Positions 8,156 through 18,200 of a stretch of DNA of 64,000 nt are shown here, in pieces. A program made the translations under genes and the position numbers. Every line of letters starts with the position of its first letter. Position 1 is the stretch's first letter. This DNA comes from Acrocarpospora corrugata (lineage in GTDB: Bacteria; Actinomycetota; Actinomycetes; Streptosporangiales; Streptosporangiaceae), in the NCBI RefSeq assembly GCF_009687845.1, contig NZ_BLAD01000038.1, forward strand, positions 74,296-138,295, read 5' to 3'. The notes beneath the pieces were generated by a model. It made no database searches. It was not told where the DNA came from and was given only the letters and a program-made list of their open reading frames with translations.

Positions 8156-11100
8156 CGGGGACCCGCCGCACGCCCGGGGATCCCAGCGCCGCGGTCAGGT
8201 CGCCGGTGTCGTCGGCGAGGAGTTCCGCCCCGTCCCACACCAGCAGCAGCGCGCTGACCGTGTGCTCCACCGGGGAGTGGGCCAGGTCGTAGTGGGCCGC
8301 CGCGGGCACCCCGGCGTGCGTGGCCCACAGGTCGTAACCTGTCATGAACAGGTCCAGATCGAACTGGGTGGCCAGGCCCATCAACTCGCTGCGCCCGGTG
8401 TCGTCCACCCCGGCGAACGCCTCGTCCAGGGCGAGCAGCCGGGGCGCGTCAGGGCGCGCCGAGTTGAGCATGGCGTGCGCGGCGGCGAACAGCGGCAGGT
8501 GCAGCGACACCGACTGCTCGCCGCCGGACAGCCGGCTGTGCTTGGCGCGGGTGAGGCGCTCCTCGTGCGTCGTCCCGGCGGCGGCGCCGGGCCGGACGAG
8601 CTGGAAGGCGAACTGCCGCCACCGCCGATAGTCGAGCACCTTGGTGAGCAGCTCCCGGTAGGGGAGCTCCCGCTCACGGGCCCGTGCGTTCTTGATCTGG
8701 GTGGCGAAGTGGCCGCGGATCCGGCTCAGCTCGTCCGGCCGGAGCCGGGCGGCGTCCGCGTCCAGCAGCCCGCAGACCGCCCGCTGCTCCTCCTCCAGGT
8801 GGTCGGCGAGCTGCCAGCTCACCCCCACCGTGGTCCCGGACGACATCCGGCGGGACCGCATCTCGGTGTTCATCCGCCGGATCAGGTCGCGCGCGTCCAC
8901 CGTGCGGTCGTGGATCTGCTGGGCCAGCCGGGTGAGCAGCGCGTCCTCCAGGATCCGCTGCTCGGACTCGCTGAGCAGCTGCTGCTGGTCCTTGCGGGCG
9001 GCGGTCATCTTCGCGGCGAACGCGCCCACCGGCAGCGGCCCGTCCTCGTCCGCGATCCGGACCACGATCACGCCGTCCGCGCCGTCCCACTCGGGCCGGT
9101 AGTCCTGACCGGCGGTGGCGAGCTGCGCCTGGAGATCGTCCAGCGCCTTGGTCAGCCGGGTGGTCGACTGTTTGAGCGAGATCTCGGTGGGGGTCAGATC
9201 GCGGGTCACGGTGCGGATGGCCTCGTGCACCGCGGTCACCGCGTCCGGCAGCCGCTCGCCCAGCCAGTCGGCCTTCTGCGCGGGCCAGGCCAGGCCGGGC
9301 GGGCATTTGAGCACGTCGAGCAGCTCCCGCTGGGCGAAGGGGGCCAGGGCTCTGGCGGTCTCCCGCTCCTCGACCGCCGCGACCCGCAGCGACTCCCGCG
9401 CGGCGGCCAGCCTGGCCTGCGCGGTGGCGTGCTCGGTGAGCGCCGCGCGCTCGGCGGCTCGCGCCGCCTCCGCCGTCCGCGACGCGGCGACGATCCCGGT
9501 CTCGGCGGTCTCGACCTCGGCCAGCACCTGGCCCGCCTCCGCGCCCATGGTCTGCCGGAGGGCGTCCAGCTTGGCGGCTTCCTCGGTGTGCCGCCGCCGC
9601 GCCCCCGACTCGGTCGACTCCGCCGCGGCCTCGTCGTCGGCCGCCGCCTCCAGCCGCTCCGTGCCCTCCTCGACCGCCTCGCGCTGCCTGGCCTCCTCGC
9701 GCCGCCGCCCGACCAGCGTGCCCGCGGTGGACTCGAAGCGCCGGACGGCCTCGGCCACCTCGTCCACCCGATCGGGGTCGAGGCTGTGCTCGGCCCCGAT
9801 CCTGCGCAGCGCCCGCTCGGCGGCGCCGCAGGCGGCGACGGCCTCGTCGTAGCCGCTCTGCGCGTCGTCGGCGGTCTCCCTGGTGGCGCGGAGCCGCCCG
9901 GCGGCTCCCTCGTGCTCGCGCAGCGCCGACACGATCGGGCCCGTCCTGGGCAGCGCGGCGCGGGCGGCGGCGATCGCCTCCATCGCCGATTCGGCCAGGG
10001 CGGCCCGCCGGTCGAGCTCGGTGACGGTCTCGGTCAGCACCGCGATCCGGGCGTCGCATTCGGCCAGCCGGGCGGCCCGGCGGCGGGCCCGGGCGGTCGC
10101 CCCGACATACTCGGCGTGCTCCTTGCGGTGCGCGCCGGCCTGGATGCCCTGCGTGAAACGGCCGTCGGGGGAGATCATCGGCCGGTCGTCGCCGGTGTGG
10201 CCGAGCGCGACGGACCGCAGGATCGCTGTGATCCGCTCGGCCGGAACCGGCGTCTCCTCCTCGGGGACCAGCAGGTCGGCCAGGCTGGACGGCACCGGGG
10301 GACCCGGAACCAGGTAACCCTCGGAATCCCCGGCGGCGACGGCCTCGGGCGCCGGGGTGACCCAGGCGTCCAGCAGGTTGGCCGCCTCGAGCGCCGCCTC
10401 GACGGCGGCGGCGTGCTCGTCGCTCACCTGGTCGGCGAAGCGGACCAGCCGCCAGAACGGGGCTCCGGCCCGGCCTTCGCGGTCCGCGGTGCGGGCCGCG
10501 AACGGGGGCGGGGCGTCATCACGCTCAGCCGCGATCTCCGCTCGCTCGGCCAGGACCCGGGCGCGCTCGTTCCCGGCCTCGGCCCGCTCGCCCTTGAGCC
10601 GGGCCCGGGCATCCCGCAGATCCTGTACGGCCTGCGCGCTCGCGGCCCCGAACACCGCGTCGAGACCGGGCGCGTCCGGCTCCCCGGCCTGCTCCAGCGC
10701 CCCGGCCAGCGACGCCACGTCGAACCCCAGCTCGGCGAGCACCCCATGGTGCCGCTCCGCCCAGCCGGCCAGCTGGGTTCTGGCCTCCCCGCGCGCGCTC
10801 TCCACCGCCTGGGCCGTCCCGGCCTCGGCCTGCTCCGCCTGGACGGCGGCGGCGAGGGCCCGATCGAGGGCGATCCTGGCCAGATCCCGGGTCTGCTCGG
10901 CCTTCTGCCCGGTCGCGATCGCGGCCCGGACCGCGCGCACATCACCGGTGCGCGTGGCCGCCCGGCCGCCCACCCGGTCGGCGAAGCCCGCGTGCTCCGC
11001 GTCGGCCGGGGCCCAGCCGATCCCCGCGGCGGCGGCCTCGTCGGCGAGTTCGGTGGCCGCCCGGGAGACCGCGCCCGCCAGCTCGGCCAGCACCCGATGC

Positions 11101-12200
11101 GCGGCGGCCAGTCCGGCGCGGGCCTTCTGGGTGGCGGCGGCGCGCCGGTCCAGCTCGGCCCTGGCCGCCCTCGCGGTGTCCGCGCACGTCCGCACCAGGC
11201 GCTCCAGGTCGCCGAGCTGTTCGAGGGCCTGGTAGGCGGCGCTGCCCTTGAGCTGCTCCAGCCTGGCCCGGAGCCCGGCCAGGGCGTCCTCGGCCGCCGA
11301 CAGGGTCTGCTCGGACTCCGCCTGGGAGCGCGCGGCGGTGGTCACGGCGGCGGCAGCCGTACCCAGCACGGTGCGGTGCGTCGTGACGTCGGCGCGGCGG
11401 CGGGTCAGCGCGTCGGCCGCCCAGCGGGAATGCGTGCGCAGGTAGGTGGTGTAGCTGGACAGGAACGACTGGGTCGCCTCGTCGGCCGCGACCAGGCCCT
11501 CCAGGGTGCGCTGCACCGTCTCCATGTCGTCGAAGGAGCGGGACGCCTCGGCGATCAGGTCGTCGTCGATCGGGCGCAGGCCGTCGGTGAGGGTGTCGGA
11601 CAGCTTGCCCGGATCCAGATTCTTGGCGAGCTGCGGGCGGCGCAGCGTCAGGATGAGGGTGATCAGCTGCTCGTACCGCTCGCGGCCGAGGCCGAACAGC
11701 CGCTGGTCGATCGCCTGCCGGTAGTCGGAGGAGGTGGCGGTGATCGCCTGCTCGCCCAGCTCCTCGGCGAGCTGCCTCTTGGTCATCGGCCGGTCGTCGG
11801 CGGTGAGCAGGGAGAAGTCCACGCCCACCCGGCCCTCGGTGACGAAGTGCCAGCGGACCGGGGCGTCCCGGTGGCGCTGGGCGTGCAGCCCGATCCCCAC
11901 CGTGACGGCCTCGCCGGTGTCGCGGTGCCGCAGCTCCAGCCAGACGTAGCCGAAGGCGCTGTCCTGCCCGCGGAAGAGCAGGTTGGACTTCATCGTCCGG
12001 TCCTCGGAGGCGAACGGGTTGAGCCGCTTGGGGTCGATCCGCCCGTCCAGCGCGAAGGGGAAGAGCACTTCCAGCGCCTTCGTTTTGCCCGAGCCGTTCG
12101 GTCCGCGCAGGATCAGCCAGCCGTTCGCGAAGGTGAACTCCTCGTCCCGGTAATCCCAGAGGTTGATGATCCCGGCCCGGGTCGGCACATACCGCGTCAC
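8148..12200 (-). CDS. jetC: JetC-like SMC ATPase (TIGR02680)
   Basis: 1350 aa. SMC/Rad50-like motor protein of Wadjet-type systems, expected to form the loop-extruding complex with JetA and JetB. Walker A GPNGSGKT is at residues 33-40. Long Ala/Glu/Arg-rich coiled coils fill the middle. The ABC signature LSGGEQ is near residue 1224 and Walker B LLALDEAF near 1255, so both ATPase halves are complete. Family landmarks include the N-terminal FANGWLILRGPNG and C-terminal FMTGYDLWATHAGV blocks. The GTG start at 12200 overlaps the jetB stop (GTGA). Length is normal for the family and no internal break is present. Confidence 0.93.
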   Translation of the reverse strand: MTRYVPTRAGIINLWDYRDEEFTFANGWLILRGPNGSGKTKALEVLFPFALDGRIDPKRLNPFASEDRTMKSNLLFRGQDSAFGYVWLELRHRDTGEAVTVGIGLHAQRHRDAPVRWHFVTEGRVGVDFSLLTADDRPMTKRQLAEELGEQAITATSSDYRQAIDQRLFGLGRERYEQLITLILTLRRPQLAKNLDPGKLSDTLTDGLRPIDDDLIAEASRSFDDMETVQRTLEGLVAADEATQSFLSSYTTYLRTHSRWAADALTRRRADVTTHRTVLGTAAAAVTTAARSQAESEQTLSAAEDALAGLRARLEQLKGSAAYQALEQLGDLERLVRTCADTARAARAELDRRAAATQKARAGLAAAHRVLAELAGAVSRAATELADEAAAAGIGWAPADAEHAGFADRVGGRAATRTGDVRAVRAAIATGQKAEQTRDLARIALDRALAAAVQAEQAEAGTAQAVESARGEARTQLAGWAERHHGVLAELGFDVASLAGALEQAGEPDAPGLDAVFGAASAQAVQDLRDARARLKGERAEAGNERARVLAERAEIAAERDDAPPPFAARTADREGRAGAPFWRLVRFADQVSDEHAAAVEAALEAANLLDAWVTPAPEAVAAGDSEGYLVPGPPVPSSLADLLVPEEETPVPAERITAILRSVALGHTGDDRPMISPDGRFTQGIQAGAHRKEHAEYVGATARARRRAARLAECDARIAVLTETVTELDRRAALAESAMEAIAAARAALPRTGPIVSALREHEGAAGRLRATRETADDAQSGYDEAVAACGAAERALRRIGAEHSLDPDRVDEVAEAVRRFESTAGTLVGRRREEARQREAVEEGTERLEAAADDEAAAESTESGARRRHTEEAAKLDALRQTMGAEAGQVLAEVETAETGIVAASRTAEAARAAERAALTEHATAQARLAAARESLRVAAVEERETARALAPFAQRELLDVLKCPPGLAWPAQKADWLGERLPDAVTAVHEAIRTVTRDLTPTEISLKQSTTRLTKALDDLQAQLATAGQDYRPEWDGADGVIVVRIADEDGPLPVGAFAAKMTAARKDQQQLLSESEQRILEDALLTRLAQQIHDRTVDARDLIRRMNTEMRSRRMSSGTTVGVSWQLADHLEEEQRAVCGLLDADAARLRPDELSRIRGHFATQIKNARARERELPYRELLTKVLDYRRWRQFAFQLVRPGAAAGTTHEERLTRAKHSRLSGGEQSVSLHLPLFAAAHAMLNSARPDAPRLLALDEAFAGVDDTGRSELMGLATQFDLDLFMTGYDLWATHAGVPAAAHYDLAHSPVEHTVSALLLVWDGAELLADDTGDLTAALGSPGVRRVPVG

Positions 12201-13561
12201 TTAACCTCGCTCGCCTCGAAGAGAGTGTCCTGTTGCCGCTCGGCGCGGCGGGCCCGGGGCCTGACTTCGGCCGTGGCGCCCCGGTAGCGGGCCAGCAGCG
12301 GGAGCGCGAGCACGCCGCCCTCGACCCTGACGACCAGGCGCAGCGCGACGAGCAGCCGCACCGCCTCGCGCAGCAGCCGGTCGGGATCGCCGCGCCAGGC
12401 GAGGGAGAAGGCCGTCCCGTAGGTCTCCATGAGCTGCGTCATCGCGGCGCGCAGCCAGGCGTCGGTGACGAACGGATAGGCCTGCGCCTCGGCCGGTTCC
12501 CGCTCGGCGGTCTCGGCCTCGCTCAGCTCCGCCAGGACCCCCTTGACCGGCAGCCCGGCGTCGATGCTGGCCGCCAGCGTCTCGGTGCGCTCGGCCGACG
12601 TCGGCGCGGGCAGCATCGAGGGCCGCGATGTCTCCACCCGCGCGGCGATCCGCGCCGCCAGCAGCAGCGCCGCCTGGGACGGGGTGCCACCGCTGGGGAA
12701 GCGCAGATCGGACAGGCGTCCCGAGGTGTCGACGAGCGCCACCCCTTCGGCGCGGCGCTCCACGGCCTGCCCGGTCAGCCGCTCCAGGTCCTCGGCCAGG
12801 CCGGGGTGGCGGAGCTGGCCGCGCAGGGATTCCCCGGCGTCGGCGTAGTAGACCACCGGGTGTTCGAGCACCAGCCGCCGCGCCCGCCGGGCCGCGGCCT
12901 CGCGCACCCGGTGCACGCCCTGGGCGACACCGCGGTCGTGGTCGAGCAGCCCGGTCACCGAGCTCATGTGCTGCAGCACCCGGCTCGGCTGGTAGATCGC
13001 GAAGACGACCTCGCGGTCGATGTCGTACAGCGCCTCGGCCTGGTCGGGACTGCTGACCCAGTCGGCGGCGGAACCGTCGGCCAGGGTCAGCGCGCCGCGC
13101 TCGGCCAGCCAGGTCACCGCGTCGACGAAGGCGTCCCGGTCGGGCTTGCGCTCGGTGTCCAGGCCGAGCCCGTCGATCCGGGCGGCGTCCGCGGCGACCG
13201 CGTCCGCCAGCTCGCTGAGGGCGGTCTGGGGGCCGGACCGGCCGAGCGTGGCGAGCGTGAGCACCAGATAGGCGTAACGGCGGCGGTCGAACGGCCGGTC
13301 CGTCCTGGTCCGCGCCGGGCGCGTCACGTCCAGCTCGTCCTGCGCGCGGAGCAGCCGCGCGGTGTTCGGCGTGGTCACCAGGCGGTAGCCGAGCACCTCG
13401 TGCAGGTCGGTCCTGAGCTGGCCCGCCCAGCGGCGGATCAGGGGCAGCGCGGCCCGGTTCGGGTGGGCGTCGGTGATCAGCGCGTGGCTCAGCAGCAGCC
13501 GCACCGCCCGCTGGTAGTCGGCGAGCTCCAGCGAGCTCACCTGTTCGGCGACCCCGCCCAT
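12197..13561 (-). CDS. jetB: JetB-like subunit (TIGR02678, DUF2398)
   Basis: 454 aa. Belongs to the TIGR02678 family, the non-SMC (kite-like) partner in this version of Wadjet. Supporting blocks are LELADYQRAVRLLLSHALIT, LPLIRRWAGQLRTDLHEVLGYRL, DRPFDRRRYAYLVLTLATL, the hydrophobic YDIDREVVFAIYQ region and HPVVYYAD. The C-terminus is basic. Its ATG at 13561 overlaps the jetA stop by one base (TGATG) and its stop overlaps jetC (GTGA), so the three genes are translationally coupled. Confidence 0.9.
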   Translation of the reverse strand: MGGVAEQVSSLELADYQRAVRLLLSHALITDAHPNRAALPLIRRWAGQLRTDLHEVLGYRLVTTPNTARLLRAQDELDVTRPARTRTDRPFDRRRYAYLVLTLATLGRSGPQTALSELADAVAADAARIDGLGLDTERKPDRDAFVDAVTWLAERGALTLADGSAADWVSSPDQAEALYDIDREVVFAIYQPSRVLQHMSSVTGLLDHDRGVAQGVHRVREAAARRARRLVLEHPVVYYADAGESLRGQLRHPGLAEDLERLTGQAVERRAEGVALVDTSGRLSDLRFPSGGTPSQAALLLAARIAARVETSRPSMLPAPTSAERTETLAASIDAGLPVKGVLAELSEAETAEREPAEAQAYPFVTDAWLRAAMTQLMETYGTAFSLAWRGDPDRLLREAVRLLVALRLVVRVEGGVLALPLLARYRGATAEVRPRARRAERQQDTLFEASEVK

Positions 13562-15126
13562 CAGGACACCTCCAGCGTGACGCCGGACAGGTGCAGGCGG
13601 CCGTGCACGGTGCGCACGGAGGTGCTGCCCTCGCAGGGGCGCAGCGTCAGCCGCACGCCGTGGGCCGAACCGGTGGCGGTGACCCGCCGGCTGGCCGGCA
13701 CCCTGGCGGTGAGCGCTTGGTCGAGCAGGCTCAGCAGGGCCTTGGTCTCCGGCTCGTTCAGCACCCGGTCATAGGGGCCTTCGGCCGCCAGGGACGCCGC
13801 CGCGTCGCGCCGCTCCCTGGCCAGCTTGAGCTGGTCGGCGCGGAGCCGCTGCCGCTGGGCGTCGTTGCGCTCGATCCGCGCGGTGGTCCCGGCCATCCGC
13901 GGTTCCCGGCCGGACTCCACCAGGCCGCGGGCCAGCCGCACCGGCGCGGCGTCCCACCAGGACAACCTCGCGGGGATCAGCTCGGGGTCCTCGTGCGGGA
14001 CCGCGATGTGCCGCGGGCCGCCCAGGCCGAAGGCCGCCTGGAAGAGCCCGTGCGCCGCGTCCTCGTCGGGGCAGGAGGCGAACCACTGGGCCAGATGCCG
14101 GAGCTGGCTCTCCCGGCTGACACCCCCGCGGCGCGCCTCGGTCACCCGCCTGAGCAGGGCCAGCACGTTCGCGATCGCGGTGACGGTCGCGTTCTGCAGC
14201 CGTTCCGCCTCGCTGCGGGAGTCCCGGGCGGCGCGGCCGTGACCGGCGCCGAACCAGTGCGTCAGGCCGGACCAGCGCTGCCGCCAGTCCGCCTCCCGGT
14301 CGCCTGGCGCCCGGAAGAGCCGGTCGTCGGCCGCCGCGGCCCGCGCGATCAGCGCGTCCACCCCGGTGTCGGCCACGTCCTGGACGGCCTGGGCCAGCCG
14401 GGGCGTGAAGCGGGCCAGCTCCGCGGTGAACTCCCGCATGTGCGTGAGCAGCGCGTCCTTGTGGGAGAGGAACACCTCGGGTCGCGTGTCGTTGGTGCGG
14501 GCCAGGTCGCCCAGCATCAGATAGAACCGGGCGGCCCGCTGCGCCATGTCGCCGAGCACCTGGTCCAGCCGGCTGAGCTTGCGGTAGATCTCGTCGCCGT
14601 GGCCGGCCCTGTTGGCCTCGGCCAGCGCCTCCAGGTCGGCCAGAATGTCAGGAAATATCAGCCTTGATAGCTGGGCGTCCTCCAGGGTCGCCCCGAGCAC
14701 GTCCTCGACCGCCCGGTACGCGCGATAACCGGCCTGAGTGAACTGATACACGTAGTGCCGGTTGCGGTATTCGGCGAGGCTGGCCGCGCGGGTCCCGTCG
14801 TAGCTGCGATCGAGCAGCCGCCACTCGTTGAGCGAATCCAGCAGGGACTGCACGTCGCCGACCTCCGGGCAGCCCGGGTGCTCCTCGCGGAGCTGGTTCA
14901 GCAGGCCACGGGCACTGGCCGCGTGCAGCAGCACCTGATAGTTGGCCCGGCCCCGGTCGAACGCCCGCAGCAGCCACAGGTACTCCTCGCGCTTCTCGGC
15001 CGCCGCGAAGTGGAACAACCGCATCCGGTCGTCCAGCGTGAACGCGTCGATCCCGAACGTGTCCGCCGTGCTGGCGGGGGCATCGTCCGCAGGAGCGGCC
15101 CCGAGGGGAGGATTGGCGAGGTCCAT
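13561..15126 (-). CDS. jetA: JetA-like subunit (TIGR02677, DUF2397)
   Basis: 521 aa. TIGR02677-type protein, the kleisin-like member of the Jet complex. Characteristic blocks: RLFHFAAAEKREEYLWLLRAFDR, VGDVQSLLDSLNEWRLLDR, RNRHYVYQFTQAGYRA and a long helical C-terminal half with LAQWFASCPDEDAAHGLFQAAFGLG. The frame is open far upstream to 16638, but that extension is antisense-frame noise inside the helicase gene. ATG 15126 gives the expected family length. 113 bp separate it from the helicase stop, the only sizeable gap inside the cassette, so a separate promoter there is possible. Confidence 0.9.
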   Translation of the reverse strand: MDLANPPLGAAPADDAPASTADTFGIDAFTLDDRMRLFHFAAAEKREEYLWLLRAFDRGRANYQVLLHAASARGLLNQLREEHPGCPEVGDVQSLLDSLNEWRLLDRSYDGTRAASLAEYRNRHYVYQFTQAGYRAYRAVEDVLGATLEDAQLSRLIFPDILADLEALAEANRAGHGDEIYRKLSRLDQVLGDMAQRAARFYLMLGDLARTNDTRPEVFLSHKDALLTHMREFTAELARFTPRLAQAVQDVADTGVDALIARAAAADDRLFRAPGDREADWRQRWSGLTHWFGAGHGRAARDSRSEAERLQNATVTAIANVLALLRRVTEARRGGVSRESQLRHLAQWFASCPDEDAAHGLFQAAFGLGGPRHIAVPHEDPELIPARLSWWDAAPVRLARGLVESGREPRMAGTTARIERNDAQRQRLRADQLKLARERRDAAASLAAEGPYDRVLNEPETKALLSLLDQALTARVPASRRVTATGSAHGVRLTLRPCEGSTSVRTVHGRLHLSGVTLEVS

Positions 15127-15239
15127 GGTCCCGTCCGGCTCAAGAAGGAAGCTGTAAAGACCCCTCCAGCATGGCGTACCCCACCGGTAACTCAGGCCAG
15201 GCGGCGGTATCCGGAGAGCGACGTTATCGATCCTCAACG

Positions 15240-18200
15240 TTACCGATTCGTGGCGAGCGGGCCTCCGGCGGTGAGGGCGCCCAGGACCTGGAGGGCCGCG
15301 CCTCGGCTGAGCTGGTCGTGGTGCCGCTCGTTGTGGCGGGTGCGCAGGCAGCCGTAGCAGGAGGTCTCGGCGCCGCAGTCGCAGGAGGCGACCCGCTTCA
15401 GCGCGGCTTCGGCCACCAGGTCTAGTGACTCGGCGACGCGCAGCGCGCTGCCGGCGCCGCCGGGCACGGTATCGAAGATCACCAGGCCGGTCCGGCTGTC
15501 GGAGCCGGGATTGATCGCGCCGTCGATGTCGTTGCGGCTGATCTCCAGTCCGTCCGCGGCCCCTTCGAGCAGCGCGTACAGCGTGGACCGCCAGTGGTCG
15601 CCGACGCCGGGCGCGTCGAACCGCAGCTCCAGGATGTCGGTCTCGAAGCTGTGCGCCAGGGAGCGCCACCGCAGCGGCCCGGTGCACTCGGTCCGCCGGA
15701 GCGGGCTGAGGTGTGACTTGGCGGGCCTGCCGTGATTCGGCGTGCCCCAGCCGCACCAGTCGCAGATCAGGAAGCCGCTTCCGGACGGCCCTTCGGAGAG
15801 CACGACCAGCCGCCCCCGGGAGCCGGAACGGCACCAGACGGAGGATCCCCCCGGGGACGCCCAGCGGCGTTCCGCGAGTTCCTCGCCCAGGGAGACGATG
15901 TGGGTCGCGCCGTGCCACGAGCCCTTCGGCGGGGCGGTGCCCGGTTTGGCGGTCCGGTGGTCGGCGACGAAGCCGAACTCCGGCACGTAGTACTGCCGCA
16001 ACGCTCCCTCGGGCGCGTTTCCGCAGGCGGGGCAGGCCCCCGTCAGGGTCTCGTCGCCCTCCCGGTAATGCTGGCAGGTCCGGCAGACGGTGTAGTGCCT
16101 GCTGATCAGCTCCCGGCCGGGCAGCCGGTAGACGCCGGCCGAGCGCCAGAGCACCCCGCCGGCCACCACCTCGGCTCCCGGCGCGTACTCGTAGATCGCC
16201 GAGGACAGGTCGCGGCTGAGCTCCAGCCGGGCCCCCACCTGGCTCTCGCAGTGCGCGGTGCGCAACTCCACGCTGTCCACCGGGAAGCCGTACTTGGGCA
16301 GCACGTTCCTGTTCGCCAGGTAGCCGATCAGGGAACGGCGGGTGACGGTGTTGATGGTCCGCTCGTAGCGGGCGGCCAGATCGCTGCGGCGGCCGTCGAA
16401 CGCCTCCCGGCGGCGTTCCTCGAACCCTTCGACGTCCTGGGCGAGCTCCTGCCGCACCTGTTCCAGCAGCGCGCACAGTTCGGTGACCCAGGCGCCGGTC
16501 TCCAGGCCGAGTTCGGTCCGCACCGAGGCGGGCAGGACCCGGCGCAACGAGGCGAGCACGTCCGGGGGGACCGGCGTGAGGAACTGCCTGACCTGGGAGC
16601 TCGCCCCGGACAGGAAGAAGTCGCCGGCCGTCTTCCATACCGTGCCCGAGGTCTGCCTGGAATGGCGGAAGAAGGCGGCCAGCGCGACGGAATGGGCGTG
16701 CCGCCGGTCGATTCTGGCGTTGCCGAGCGGCACGTACGGCGCCCGCACCTGACCGGCGATCATCGTTTCCGGCTCCTGATACCGGGACAGGTCGTGCGAG
16801 CGCCGCTGGGCGTAGGTCAGCACCAGGGCCGCCGAGTCCGCGCGCCGCCCCGCCCGCCCGGCCCGCTGAATGTAGTTGGCCGTGGTCGGCGGCATGTTGC
16901 GGAGCATCACCGCCTGCAGTTCGCCCACGTCCACGCCCAGCTCGAAGGTGGTCGAGCAGGACAGGACGTTCACCTCGCCGCGCACGAACCGCTGCTGGAT
17001 GCCGGCCGCCTCAAGCCCGGTCCACTGGGCGGTGTGCTCCTTGGCCAGCAGCGGCACCGGCGTCATCGCCTGGTAGAGCACCCGGTGGTGGTCGTCGGCG
17101 TCCGGCTCGGCCGGGGCCAGCGAGCCCAGGCAGCCGAGTGTGGGGCAGACCCCGCGCACCGAGGTCGCGCTGACCCGCCGGCACAGGCCGCACCGGTAGC
17201 TCTCCCCGGCGGCGGACAGCTTCAGCCAGGCGTGGTCGAGCTGATGGACCTGGCCCAGTTTCGGCAGCGCGGCCGAACTCAGCCAGCCCTCCCGCAGGGA
17301 GGTGAGCAGTCGCCAGCACCCGTCCAGGATCTGCCGCGCGTCCGCCGCCCCTGAGCCGGCGGCGGCGAGCACTCGGCGCAGATAGTCCAGCCGCCGGTTG
17401 ACGCCGCGCGTCGGCAGCCAGCTCAGCACCTTCAGCTTCGCCTCCGCGCCGTCGCGCCGCACGTAGATGGGCCCCCGCCGGGGATCGAACAGCTCATCGC
17501 GCGGATCGACCTGCTCGGGCATGGTCAGCGCGCCCTGCTGCCGGAGGGATCGGGCCAGCTCGCCCAGGAGCAGCCAGCACTCCGCCGCGCTCAGGCCCAG
17601 GTCCAGCAGCGGCGCGGGCAGCCGCCAGCCGGGCTCACGGTCCAGCTCCACCCGGAGCAGCCCGAGTCCTTCCAGGGACTGGCGTTCGTCCATGGCCACC
17701 AGCTCCCGCATCACCCACAGCGCCACCGTGCGGCCGCGCTGCTGGCGGGAGTCCCGGCGGCCGAACACCCCGGCCCGCCCCGCCGCCGCGACCACCTCGT
17801 GCACGAGGTCGTCCACGGTGGCGGCCTCGTCGGCGGCGGCGCGCCGCAGCCCGTCGAGGATCAGCCGCCGCTGCTGGATCTGGGCATAGCTGGACTCCAG
17901 ATACGGGGCGAAATACGCGGCCGCCTGGCGGCTGTCGCTGAACGTCAGCAGCTTGCGGCCGCCGCCCGGCCGGTCCTCGAACTCGGGCGCCGGGGGCAGC
18001 GCCTGGTAGAGGGCGGTGGCCAGGACCGCCGCCGCCGCCTCGTTGCCGCTCTCGAACTGGCGGATCAGGCCGGCGCCGCGCGCCCCGCAGGCCAGGCAGC
18101 CGCTGGGCGAGCTGGCCCGCGTCTTCAGCCGCCGCACCGGGCGCAGCTGGGTCTCGCCGCAGCCGTCCCGGTCGCATCGGCTCCGCCGTACCGGATGGAG

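Noticed and set aside
7752-12287. 1511-codon plus-strand frame across the jetC region
   Set aside because: Antisense frame of jetC kept open by GC bias; composition is Arg/Gly/Pro-rich with no motif, while the opposite strand has complete ATPase motifs.
15127-16638. Upstream extension of jetA to 1025 codons
   Set aside because: The extension runs inside the helicase gene in another frame and is Arg/Gly/Ala-rich noise; family length fits ATG 15126.
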